In this document: positions 12,601 to 23,351 of the stretch, in pieces
Numbering within the stretch: the stretch's first letter is position 1
Layout: each line of letters starts with the position of its first letter
Assembly (NCBI RefSeq): GCF_000224145.3
Contig: NC_020169.2
Coordinates: forward strand, 3,864,957-3,928,956
Direction: 5' to 3'
DNA length: 64,000 nt
Source of the DNA: Ciona intestinalis
Lineage: Eukaryota > Chordata > Ascidiacea > Phlebobranchia > Cionidae
Notes under the pieces: generated by a model
Told to the model about the DNA's origin: nothing
What the model saw: the letters and a program-made list of their open reading frames with translations, nothing else
Database searches by the model: none
Position numbers and translations under genes: made by a program

Positions 12601-15600
12601 TAAACCTTGCTTCAATAATAATATATACAATGGGGTCGGGGAAGATAGGACGCCTTTTTCATTCTATTTTCTCGTTCCGTTTAGTAGTAAACAAAGAACA
12701 TTCCTAGAAACATAAAACTATATCCTAATGACTCCCATAGACTGTTGTTAATTATTTAAAACACGATCAGGACACTTGGTTATTATGTGCTAAAAGTGTC
12801 CCATTTTCTGCCACCCTACTCTATATAAAGTCTAACCTGAATTAGGAAAAATACCGCTCTTCTGCCAGTTTATAATCAATTCATCGTCCTAATTATTATC
12901 AGGTTTGTTACCTGATGAAAATCAACTTGACAATAAATTTTCACAATACTTTGATCTGCCTGCGTTAATAGTAATACCCCTCCCAACAGCAGCATATACC
13001 TCACTAAAAAAAAGGCCATGGTAAATTTTGTGTGGGTCCCTCTTCTGCCAAGGCTTGACTAGTTAGACAATGTGTTCTAGAAAGAAAAAGTTCTGGATGT
13101 TATACCTTTTTAACTTGACCTTTTCACCACAGCACAAGTGCTGAGGAATTGGAGCAGAAAGGTGAGGTTTACACCATCAACAGTCGATGTTTTATCTCAA
13201 ATCTTTCAAAACCAAACCCAGATGTAAGTTCAATTTACTTTTGAGTTTAGTGTTGTTGTTTTATCATGCCCACTTTCATAGTATGTGTGTGTAAAAAAGG
13301 GAAAGGAAAATTCATTTTGTTTCACTATCACTTATGCTATGAATTTGGCTCATCTAGTTTGCCACAAAGTAGTGAGGGTTCTTTGTTTAATATCGTCAAG
13401 TGGGGAGCGTCACAAAGTTTAACAACCTGTTTTAAATCACAGTTGGGTTTATAAGAAAATTTTGCACAGATATTTATTTGTCTCAAAAAAAAAATAAAAC
13501 TAGTTTATCATGTAAAATAGATTCATTTTGGGCTTTTGCTTTTAATTACTTTTTTTTCATTTTAGACTTTTGCTTTTACTTACTTTTTTTTATAAAATGA
13601 TGTTCGTTTTCCTCAGCCTCCCACATCCCACTCTATCTCAAGGAGAAGCATCCCTGAAGAAGGAAGATGTTACGAGCATCGATGCAACAACACTAAGACA
13701 CTTGAGATCAGAGTGAGGGGTTCAAACTGGTTCATTTGTCCAAGCAGGAAAATTGTCAGAATACCGGATTATGATGGCAAGTTAAAGATACATTTTGTAA
13801 TTTTAAAAATAGTTTCTTTTGTGAAATTTTTCGTAAAAATAGTTTTGTTTAAAAAAAAATTAAAAAATGCTTTAATTTTAAATAAAAAAAGAATATTTAA
13901 AATTCATTTAAAAATTAATTTTTTAACTTTAGAAAAGGTTTAAATTTTGTTTATTTTTATTGCATAAAAAATATGTTTTTTTTGGTTTGTTATTAATGTT
14001 TTTACACCTGCCTATAATTCAACGTTAAAACAACTTTCTTAGGTTCAATAAGATGTCCTGAAGTTCGGCTGATGTGCAATCCTAATATTAAAACAAGTGC
14101 CAAAAGTAAGTGATCCATATATTTGTAACCAATTAAATCCAATAAAGCTTTTCTATCAAGCTGTTTTTATACCAGTGTTTTAACATTTTGAAACTTTAAG
14201 ATTTTAAAACAGCTTGTCGTCAAGAGTTAGGTTATACCTATACATGCCACTTACTTACAATGAACTTTTAAATATTTAATTTTAACAATGTTTTATGCTT
14301 ATATTTTATAGCCCAATCTGTAAGACTAGAAATAGAATCACAAATCACTGTTTTTCCCTCCATATTTTTTTATTACTTTATTGTTGAATAACTTTATTTA
14401 AGAAATGCCTTTGCAAATTTATTTTTCGTACAATTTCTTAATATTTTTTTGTTATTAGGTGGTACTCAACCATGCGCGACAATCAACGTTTCGTTTTCGA
14501 ACCTCAATATATTTCTCAACTCTCCACTGCCTGCTGGGACTTCCCCACAATCGAGATACATTGCTTTTATCAAGGAATTCATGGAGGTTGTCAATAAACT
14601 TGTGAAGGCTAACGGGTAAGTCAAAGTTTTGGCTTGTGGTGAAAATCAAGTATTGTATATTCTGCTACAGCTTAGTTAGGGGTCAAAGTGGTTGCTTGGA
14701 AACTGGATGATAATAGGCTCAAGGCTTAATGCTGCTACCATTTTGGACATGCGTGTCATTGGGCAAAACATTTAACAGTAATTGTCCCAACTCAGTAACA
14801 CCTACCTTATGCTCATGTATTTTGTGTGAATCTGCACTGTTTAAAACTTTCTTAATAGTTCTATTCCTTATTTTTTGTAGGACTGAAATTTCTGGTGGAA
14901 TGTCTCGAACCGGTACAAACATGATCTCGTTCCGGTTAAAACCAGTTGAGGAAGGTGACAAACAGAAGGTGTTTAAGAACACTTGTAGTGAAGCTGTTAG
15001 AAGGTTGAAAACTATGGTGACTGAAAGATTACTTTTTGTTCCTGTGGAAGGCACAGAGATCACTGCAAATGGAATATCAGTGTAAGGATTTACATATATT
15101 TCACTTTTTTTCGTTACCTCAGAAGAATATGCACACTTTTTCCTGCATCTTTCTGCAAAAAATGTTAATTTGAAAAATTTTGTCTTAACTTTCTTAAAAA
15201 AATTGTTTAAAAAAAATGACATCTTAATTTTTATTAATACCCACTGTGAGAACATATATATATTGTATCGCTGGTTTAGCAGCCATGCGTTTTGCTTATT
15301 TCCTCAAGTACTTTATACCCCTAGCTGTCTTTTCTGTAATTTTTTTTATTTTCAATTCAAATCATTCAATTGTAAATTATGTTTTCAGGAAATTTGCCTT
15401 GGCTGTTTGCAATGATGAAGTTCAGGACACTATTACTAACAACGAATCTGCAACTGGAAATCAAAACACTAAACAAAAAACACCCCCGAAGTCTGGCATC
15501 GTAGCTGCTATTACTGTTGGTGTAACTTGTACTGTGGTTTTTGCATCAGTTGGTACGATACTGTATCTCAAAAGTAAAGTTGCAACTGCAGTGGGGCCTG

Positions 15601-15704
15601 CTATGGGTTCTGGTGTAGAAGTTGCTTACCAACCAAACCCACGTGGTTCGTTTACTACAGGATCTGAGAGTGGCAGCATGGGTCCAATTCAGTTCCCAGT
15701 GTAA
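6661..15704 (+). CDS. LMLN-like: Leishmanolysin-like (invadolysin) M8 metallopeptidase, membrane-anchored
   Basis: Secretory zinc endopeptidase. Exons: 6661-7291, 8094-8187, 8340-8394, 9076-9222, 9542-9664, 10710-10793, 11012-11164, 11537-11620, 12095-12270, 12431-12556, 13133-13223, 13617-13776, 14043-14105, 14459-14615, 14881-15081 and 15389-15704. Total 886 aa, all junctions in phase. Hydrophobic signal near residues 15-30, then KCIHD, which fits the M8 cysteine-switch motif. Zinc site HELFH at about 354-358, third ligand in SSHWD at about 440, Met-turn PSIM at about 451. Then come a Cys-rich half, a Thr/Lys/Pro stalk, one membrane helix at about 818-842 and a short tail. The ATG at 6661 was chosen because a splice-acceptor-like AG (6656-6657) lies 3 nt upstream and a signal peptide follows; an in-frame ATG at 6625 is the alternative. 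The N-terminal insert carries two polybasic clusters. The intron after 13776 is GC-AG. The family is secure; the substrate is unknown. Confidence 0.93.
10068..10265 (+). mobile_element. MITE copy (family A)
   Basis: Nearly full length, in a peptidase intron, with a short duplicated GGGACAATGGGAC at the left end. Confidence 0.88.
12311..12333. repeat. (AT)n microsatellite in a peptidase intron
   Basis: Alternating AT tract of about 20 bp in the intron between exons 12095-12270 and 12431-12556. Confidence 0.9.
12630..12830 (+). mobile_element. MITE copy (family A)
   Basis: Full length in a peptidase intron; both inverted termini are recognisable. Confidence 0.85.
14675..14815 (+). mobile_element. 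SINE fragment (tRNA-like head and body)
   Basis: GGCTCAAGGCTTAATGCTGC and GGGCAAAACATTTAACAG match other SINE copies; in a peptidase intron. Confidence 0.65.
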
Positions 15705-15724
15705 AAGTTACTTGTAATGTTAAA

Positions 15725-15730
15725 AATAAA
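15725..15730 (+). terminator. Poly(A) signal of the peptidase gene
   Basis: AATAAA lies 20 bases after the stop codon at 15702-15704, followed by T-rich sequence. Confidence 0.6.
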
Positions 15731-16492
15731 TAGCTTTTATTTTTTTATTGTTGGCTTTTGCATGCTAGCTAGTGTATACACACATGCTTAGCTGTAGTTA
15801 CTGTTGAGAGTAAAACTATTTAAAATCTGATCATTTTTTTACATGAACTATCCCTCATATGTGCATTCTTTTTATATTGTTCTTTTTACCCAATTTCTGT
15901 TTCGATCGCTTTTAACATTGTGATCACTTTTATTTATAAGCACCTACATTCATATACTGCGCTCAAATCATAATTGCTTAGATGCCAAACTTAGCTGCTA
16001 AATAGACTTGTTCCTTTGTCTCACCAACTATATATTTACTTTGACCAACACAAACCAAAGCTTCTCGTCTTCCCGTTAGTGACAAACGAAAAGTGTTTTA
16101 TTTTCATTTTACCTTGCATGTTCTGCAGTCTATGTTCCAATTCATATATGGTGCTTTTTTTCAAAAACATTAGCGAATCATGTTTCATTGTGGTTTAAGT
16201 TAGGCTAATATGACGTGTCAATCGTTTGACCAGACCAGCTTTTGTGCTTTGTCCGGTGTGTAGCAATTTACCCTGTCATTTTGGAAAATTCAATTCGCCC
16301 TTTTAAACTATGATGTAATATGTTCCCATAAGTCAACTGTTCGATATTTTGCACGGATTCGTTGCTTTCCTTTCTGGTAATGTAACACGGAAGTTTTAAC
16401 TCGTTTATTAAATTGATAAATGTTTTAACCATGTTTTGTCCGTGCTTTGTCTAAGTTTTTGTCCATGTTACAGAAACTAACTGTATACGATT
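15731..16492. other. Intergenic, no feature seen
   Basis: AT-rich sequence between the peptidase 3' end and the YIPF4 pseudogene copy. I find no coding exon, MITE or SINE here. Confidence 0.5.
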
Positions 16493-17260
16493 AGTGTTTC
16501 TGTTGTTTTTAGACATCAATATAGAATAGGATGTCTGATTTTGAAGAACAAGTGTTGATTAGTCCAAGTTCTGTTACCTCGGATTTTACTTTTGTGCCAC
16601 AAGAAGAAGGGAAGTATGGTAAGCAACAGAACTGTCATTTTACTTTCTTTATTTAAATTACACAAGCCGTTAAAAATGCAGTATACTGCCTGTTCTTTTG
16701 TTTAAATGTTGAGCAGGGGAAAAGCTGGTTTTGGTGTACAACTGCTAAAATGTGTAACGTCGCCCACTCAACCCTGTTGTAAAGGTTGGGGTAACTAAAC
16801 TATCACGTCAGACTCTCACATGCATGTGATTATTGTTCTTTAATCACCTGGATACCAAATGAATAAACTGTTTTATTTCAGACACCCCAGCAAGCCTCAA
16901 GTACACCAGCATAAACATGTTTAGGTATCTATGATATCAGGTTGTCAGCATCTACAGGTGAAGTAACATTGCCCAAACCAATAATACAACACTGGTTGGT
17001 GTTAATGGCATGTTTTGAACCATGAAAACAAGGTTTTAAGAAAACAAGGTATGAATATTGTATTTGTCTATTTTATTAGTAAGAAAACTATATACAATAC
17101 TCACATCGTCACATTTATGATTTAATGTTGTTTCATTGGCTTTATAAGTAAAATGTACTTTGTGTTTTTTAGTCTTCTTTAAAAGTTTCCCTATTTAACA
17201 AAAATAATCCTAGTGTTTGTGTTAATTAATGTGGTAAATTAACAATAAGCTAGCAAAGGA
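16493..17260 (+). pseudogene. Partial YIPF4 duplicate, broken
   Basis: Copy of the 5' part of the YIPF4 locus at 24.33-25.5 kb. Exon 1 (16531-16618) is intact with its ATG, donor and the same upstream acceptor tract. Intron 1 is recognisable. Exon 2 begins at about 16884 with the same TPASLKYTS reading, but is interrupted by extra bases carrying a stop, and its second half is deleted and rearranged. Downstream intron similarity continues to about 17.26 kb. No counterparts of exons 3-6 were found. Because introns are retained, this is a segmental DNA duplication and not a retrocopy. The copy lacks the SINE present in intron 1 of the intact gene. Confidence 0.85.
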
Positions 17261-17287
17261 ATATGAATAAGCATCTATTGAATATAT

Positions 17288-17478
17288 AGTAATATGGGAG
17301 AAGATGGGACACATTTTCATTCCATTTTCTTTGTACGTTTTGTTGTAAACAAAAGACATTCAAAGAATTATAAAACTGTATCCTCACGACTTCCCTAGAC
17401 CGTTGTTAATTGTTTAGAAACCAATCAGGAAGTTTAAATAATATCTGCTAAAGGTGTCCCGTCTTACCCCACAGCTAA
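17288..17478 (+). mobile_element. MITE copy (family A)
   Basis: Matches the ~200 bp element through its interior landmarks (GTAGTAAAC-like segment, ATAGACCGTTGTTAATTG-like segment). The 3' end is worn. Confidence 0.8.
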
Positions 17479-17509
17479 ACTTTCTTTATGATCAAACGAT
17501 TGTCACTTA

Positions 17510-17515
17510 TTTATT
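17510..17515 (-). terminator. Poly(A) signal of the sushi kinase gene
   Basis: AATAAA on the minus strand, about 145 bases after the stop codon at 17660. Confidence 0.5.
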
Positions 17516-17659
17516 CAACTGGAACCCACATTAGTAAAGTGGTACCATCTTATTTGAATTTAACAGTTGCTGCAAGTTTGAAATAACTTTATACATAATA
17601 TATACAACCTGTTCTTACATTAGTCGATTTTACACACTATGACCACAGCAAATGTTTTT

Positions 17660-20600
17660 CTAGCAAGCTGAATAAGATTCCCCGAGATCGCATGGAGCTT
17701 CGTAGACACCTTCTACCACAAGACTCCGTAAGAGTAGTGCAAGGGCATGAGCACAGGCTTGCTTTCGGGTTAGGTAATCGTTGCAGGTAAAATCCCTGAC
17801 AATGCTTGAGTCTTTGCACGTACAATCGTAATTTAAGAATAATATGTCGCAGTCGCTTTCACAAGTTATAACTTTATCTCCATATTTGACCTATAAAAAT
17901 GATTGTAAAATCTGTCACAAAGATATCTGTAAACTTATTACCTCTACAGGTTTCTTGTCCCCTGTTAACTTAGTGTAAAGATCTGCTTTCGCTATTTTCC
18001 ATCCTAATTCAGTCTGACAGTATTTTCCACCGTAACAATTACGACATGAGCAACTGGTAAACGACTCTCCACCCCACACTCCTGTTTCTAAACATGTACG
18101 CCGGGTTCTTCCAATGGGCTGTGCATACAAATATTTAAACAGTTCAAAGTTTACTTTCCAAAAATATTTTGTTGATTGTTTTAGCTAACTTACTTTTGAG
18201 TTCCTGCAGTCGTATGTACAAATGCTACGAACAAAATCCTGATCGGTGCAGGTAACCATCTTCAAATCACTGGGGACTTGATCATGCGGGCAATCTGTTC
18301 AATACAACATACCAGTTTTTCCAGGTTTATAACTACTGCTGAATTTTGTTACGCATACTTACATTTTTTGCATTCTCCGAACGGTCGACTCCATTTCCCG
18401 CTTGCTTGGCATGTTGCACTTGACACATAGGATGAGGCTGGTTTATAACCTCCAGAGCAAACAAGGGAACAAGTTGAGCCAACACGGTATGCCTCATTGT
18501 GTAATTTTGGTAGATCGCATTGAAGACTAACAACCTGGCTACTGTTTGGCAAAGGACAATACTGTATCGGGACTGTTTCTGTTGTGGCTATCTGAAGATC
18601 TGCTTGTTTTGGTGTGCTTAATACCACTGTAAGAAAACAGATCATCACGTCAGTAGCTCTAAACATAAATTTTTATACTAACCTTCACTTAGACACAATG
18701 GCGCAGGATTTGTCCACTGTCCTGTAGGTTGACAAGTTGTTTCTTTTCTTCCACTCATTTGAAAACCATCGTCGCAGGAAAATGTGCACTTCAACAAGTT
18801 AAACTTGGATAGTTGGCATTTGCTTCTGCTGTTTTTGTTTACTTTTATTGGTGGGCATTCTGTTGAAAGGTATTCGTTGTTAGCTAGTTAATTCCAGAAA
18901 TTAGTTGTTTATTTAACATCTTAAATGCATATTCAGGTAAATGGTAAATGGATTGTATCTTATTAACAGCTATATTATTAAAACTCCTATACTTTACCCA
19001 TTGAAGTTTGGTTTGTTGTCCAGTTGCCAGAAACATCATATGGTAAATGTTTATCTGGAAATGAGTAAAGTTATACCAATACAAACATACGTATCAATTG
19101 CTTATACCCATCAAATTTGAACCCTCGTTGTGAGTATATAGAAGAACGAGTAAAGCACCAGCGCCAAGGAATATTGTAACAGCTGTTACGATCAGTATTA
19201 TTTTCGGCACTTTTCCAAGTTTGCAGCAAATACCTGAAGAATCAATTGTGTATAACAAACAACCAAGCAGTTATAAACGTCTCACTCACTTTTCCGTCCT
19301 GGTACAACTCGCAAGGGAAGCAAATTATTCAGATCGTCTTCGTCTAATTCTGTATCAGCGCGCACAATAGGACACCTTTCATGCCCTTCTTGCACTGTAC
19401 CAAGATTAAGGTGCGGTGCGTTACTGGTGCTGGCGGGCGCGGGTTGTCGTCCAAGGAGCGACTCAATGCTTGTGAATGTGTAGTTACGTCTTTCTGTGGA
19501 GTATCTTTCCGACTGTGCTTCGTCGCTTTGTTTTACACTCAGTTGTCCATTCACCAGCTCGTGGGACTCATTGTTGGTGGGTACGTCTGAAACTCCGCTA
19601 TCTGAATCCAGAAGTACTTTCGGGTAAGTTGTTCCATTTCCTGGTGAAAATTCGAGACGTGTTGCTTTGCTGTTTTTATCTTCAGAAGTATAACCCGAGC
19701 TCAAGCTCTCAAGCTGCAGCCATTTGCTTGTTCTTTCATTCGTAGTAGAGCGCATGATGTTAGCAATTTGCATATTACGTAATGATTCCGTATCGGAAAT
19801 CTCAATCTCGCTCGAGCCTGGTGTTTCACCCGTAGCAGCACTACACTGTGAAGACAGAGCAGATTAAATCAATTTCTGTATCAGTAGCTAGGGCTGTTTA
19901 CCTGCAACCGATTTTCAAATAACGCTTTAGTTACAGCTGCATTCACACAGGGCAACCAATAAGTCTCATAATCATCAATGTACAACTTCATCATATCTGA
20001 AACCAACGTAGTTTCGCGTTATTGTAGATATATTATCAGCAGTATAATATATTAACCTTTAAACGACGGTCGGTCGCTTGGATTAACGTGATAACATTGG
20101 TCCATAACCTGCAACATCAACTTTGGGGCAGAGCTTGGGATCAAACGTTGATCTGGTCGTGTCCCAGCGCATACTGCTTGTATTATCGCAAGCGGTTCAG
20201 CATCTAATGCAACAATATACAGTGTTTTCTTTGAGAAACTATGTTATAAACATTTAACTTACATTGGTAAGGCTGCTTGTTTGTCAGAAGCTCCCATACA
20301 AAAATCCCAAAGCTGTTCAGAATAATTTTATAATGAATATGAACTTAATACGGTAGTATAATGCGTCAAAGTGTAAATCGTTAATGGTCAAAACACCCAT
20401 ATTACTTTTAGTAACTAGTTACTGTATGAATGAATTTACCTGTATGAATCGGATTTAACAGTCGGTTTTAGGTTTGGATTTTTGAAACATTCCGGTGCGA
20501 TATGACTATATGTTCCTCTTATACCGCCGTTGTTTTCCCCATCTTTCGCTGTAAACAAAATTTCTTTGGTTTAACGAGGTTTGCGAAGTGGGATGGGGTC

Positions 20601-22861
20601 GATTTACTTTGCGTGGAATCAATTTTAATACTTCGGTTCTATTTGAACGTGGCGGTTGAAACAGCAGGCCATATTGGAAACTCACCTGTAAAAGTCGACG
20701 CTCTGCTTAAAACTGACAACGTGTGCATTTGTGAGAGACCAAAATCGCACAACTGAAAATGCATGTTGATTTGCATATTTAAGGATATAAAAATGCACTG
20801 TGAAAAATACCTTCACGTTTAAATCTTGATCTAAAAGAACGTTTTGTGATTTGAGATCAAGGTGAAGTATTCTTCGTGGTTGTACACCATGCAAATATGC
20901 CATCCCGTTTATCACCTGTATAATAACAGTAAGCAAATTAAAACGTGCTAATAATCAGAAGTATGACATAATATTACCTGATACGCAATTCTTGTTTTAA
21001 GCGGCCATAATGCTGACACCAAATCCTTATTTTCGCGATCGTAAAACGATCTTCGAAAGAAGTCGGCACAGAGCCGTTTTCAGCATACTCNNNNNNNNNN
21101 NNNNNNNNNNNNNNNNNNNNNNNNNNNNNNNNNNNNNNNNNNNNNNNNNNNNNNNNNNNNNNNNNNNNNNNNNNNNNNNNNNNNNNNNNNNNNNNNNNNN
21201 NNNNNNNNNNNNNNNNNNNNNNNNNNNNNNNNNNNNNNNNNNNNNNNNNNNNNNNNNNNNNNNNNNNNNNNNNNNNNNNNNNNNNNNNNNNNNNNNNNNN
21301 NNNNNNNNNNNNNNNNNNNNNNNNNNNNNNNNNNNNNNNNNNNNNNNNNNNNNNNNNNNNNNNNNNNNNNNNNNNNNNNNNNNNNNNNNNNNNNNNNNNN
21401 NNNNNNNNNNNNNNNNNNNNNNNNNNNNNNNNNNNNNNNNNNNNNNNNNNNNNNNNNNNNNNNNNNNNNNNNNNNNNNNNNNNNNNNNNNNNNNNNNNNN
21501 NNNNNNNNNNNNNNNNNNNNNNNNNNNNNNNNNNNNNNNNNNNNNNNNNNNNNNNNNNNNNNNNNNNNNNNNNNNNNNNNNNNNNNNNNNAGTTACTGTA
21601 TGAATGAATTTACCTGTATGAATCGGATTTAACAGTCGGTTTTAGGTTTGGATTTTTGAAACATTCCGGTGCGATATGACTATATGTTCCTCTTATACCG
21701 CCGTTGTTTTCCCCATCTTTCGCTGTAAACAAAATTTCTTTGGTTTAACGAGGTTTGCGAAGTGGGATGGGGTCGATTTACTTTGCGTGGAATCAATTTT
21801 AATACTTCGGTTCTATTTGAACGTGGCGGTTGAAACAGCAGGCCATATTGGAAACTCACCTGTAAAAGTCGACGCTCTGCTTAAAACTGACAACGTGTGC
21901 ATTTGTGAGAGACCAAAATCGCACAACTGAAAATGCATGTTGATTTGCATATTTAAGGATATAAAAATGCACTGTGAAAAATACCTTCACGTTTAAATCT
22001 TGATCTAAAAGAACATTTTGTGATTTGAGATCAAGGTGAAGTATTCTTCGTGGTTGTACACCATGCAAATATGCCATCCCGTTTATCACCTGTATAATAA
22101 CAGTAAGCAAATTAAAACGTGCTAATAATCAGAAGTATGACATAATATTACCTGATACGCAATTCTTGTTTTAAGCGGCCATAATGCTGACACCAAATCC
22201 TTATTTTCGCGATCGTAAAACAATCTTCGAAAGAAGTCGGCACAAGAGCCGTTTTCAGCATACTCAACCACAATGGAGAACTGATTGTTGCTGAAACTCA
22301 ATCCTTCCATTTTGATTACAAACGGAGATTCCAAACGCCATAAAATTTTAGCTTCATTTTTCAAGTATTTGTAGTCCCTGAAAAACGTTTATAGTATGGT
22401 GGGGGAAGATGGAACACTTTTTCCTTCTACTTTCTTGTAGAATTTAGTAGTAAGTAAAGAACATTCAAAGAATTATTAAACCGTATCCCCATGACTCATA
22501 TAATAGACCGTTCCTAATTGTTTAAAACACGATCAGGACACTTGGATATTACGTGCTAAAGGTGTTCCATCTTCCCCCACTCCACTATATTTATTTTCAT
22601 AAAAATACAGCTAAATGGATTGGATTTTTAAATGTAAATTTACCGAGTGCGCAATCCACCCCGTAGTAATTGCTTCTTCACCACATATTTTGCAGGCATC
22701 TGATTTCCTTCCTTCCGATAACAGCAAAGTAAGACTTCCCCAAAACCACCGCTCCCAATTACTTTTAACTGTATTAACTGATCATTTTGAAGTATCGGTA
22801 TTTCATCAATTGTATCTTTTTTTACAATCTCTTCTGTTTCTGCAGATCGGGTTTCTTCCAT
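17660..22861 (-). CDS. Type II membrane kinase: cytoplasmic TKL-like kinase plus extracellular sushi (CCP) modules
   Basis: Exons (minus): 22861-22644, 22377-22152, 22089-21985, 21926-21860, 21722-21614, 20312-20263, 20203-20057, 19996-19902, 19845-19290, 19233-19108, 19054-18998, 18859-18683, 18626-18363, 18294-18194, 18118-17942 and 17890-17660. They total 2706 nt (901 aa), every junction in phase. Kinase, about 28-310: glycine loop GSGGFGEV (36-43), Lys62, Glu81, HLDLKSQN (166-173), DFG (186-188), APE (223-225), YSFG and DRPSF. All catalytic residues are present; the HRD Arg is Leu. A Ser/Thr-rich linker spans about 340-524. The membrane helix at 536-557 is preceded by KLGKVPK, which predicts an inside N-terminus. 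The ectodomain has two clear CCP modules (about 586-644 and 660-732), a third degenerate one (about 733-800) and a Cys-rich tail. There is no N-terminal signal peptide. Kinase exons 2-5 occur twice around the 21091-21590 gap. The gene is not recognised by name. Confidence 0.88.
20417..21090 (-). repeat. Second copy of kinase exons 2 (part) to 5, probable allelic duplication
   Basis: Base-for-base copy of 21591-22265, offset 1174. I saw only two substitutions and one missing A (after 21070). It contains exon equivalents 20440-20548, 20686-20752, 20811-20915 and 20978->21090. The missing base shifts the frame of the exon-2 copy. It abuts the 500-N gap. I read it as the other haplotype placed in tandem and left it out of the kinase model. 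Confidence 0.85.
21091..21590. other. Assembly gap (500 N)
   Basis: Exactly 500 N, probably a nominal gap size, between two near-identical copies of the same kinase-gene segment. Confidence 0.99.
21591..22265 (-). repeat. First copy of the duplicated kinase segment
   Basis: Partner of 20417-21090. This copy has the intact reading frame in kinase exon 2 and continues into unique sequence up to exon 1, so it was used in the gene model. Confidence 0.85.
22392..22590 (+). mobile_element. MITE copy (family A) in kinase intron 1
   Basis: Near full length with both terminal inverted repeats: the start resembles ATGGTGGGGGAAGATGG and the end resembles its complement. Confidence 0.9.
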
Positions 22862-22950
22862 GCTTTTATTTCAAGTTCGCTTTTAGTATACACTATATAT
22901 GCAAATGGTTTCCTGTATAATTTTTTTATTTTTTATTTGTTTACATATAT

Positions 22951-23351
22951 ATTAATGTGGGGGAAGATGTGACACTTTTTCATTCTATTTCTCGTGTCAT
23001 TTGGAAAGTGGAAATAAACAAAAAATATTTAAAGAAATAAAAAAAACATATATCCCCACGACTTCCATATATAGTAGGGTGGGGGGAGATGGGACACCGT
23101 TTACCCATATTTTCTTGTCCCATTTATTAGTACACAAAGAACAACCAAAGAATTATAAAACTATACCCTCACTACTCCCATAGACCGTAGTTCATTGTTT
23201 AAAACACGATCAGGATATTTAGATATTATGTGCTAAAGGTGTCCCATGTTCCCCCACACTACTATATATACTGTTGTTAATTGTTTAAAACGCGACTTTA
23301 TTTGGATATTATGTGCTGTATAGGTGTTTCATCTTCTCCTACCTTGCTATA
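22951..23351 (+). mobile_element. MITE (family A) split by a younger MITE
   Basis: The left part, 22951-23071, runs to the point where other copies continue with the GTTGTTAATTG segment. That segment resumes at about 23271 and ends near 23351. The intervening ~195 bp is another complete MITE flanked by TA repeats. Confidence 0.85.
23072..23266 (+). mobile_element. MITE (family A) inserted into another MITE
   Basis: Complete element with both inverted termini, inserted at a TA dinucleotide within the older copy. It is closer to the consensus than its host. Confidence 0.88.

Noticed and set aside
17660..19290. Treating the sushi part as a separate type I gene
   Set aside because: No signal peptide or plausible start exon precedes the membrane helix, and the phase joins exactly to the kinase linker exon.
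20502..20756. 84-codon plus-strand frame, repeated at 21676-21930
   Set aside because: It is the antisense of kinase exons and introns and appears twice only because the segment is duplicated.
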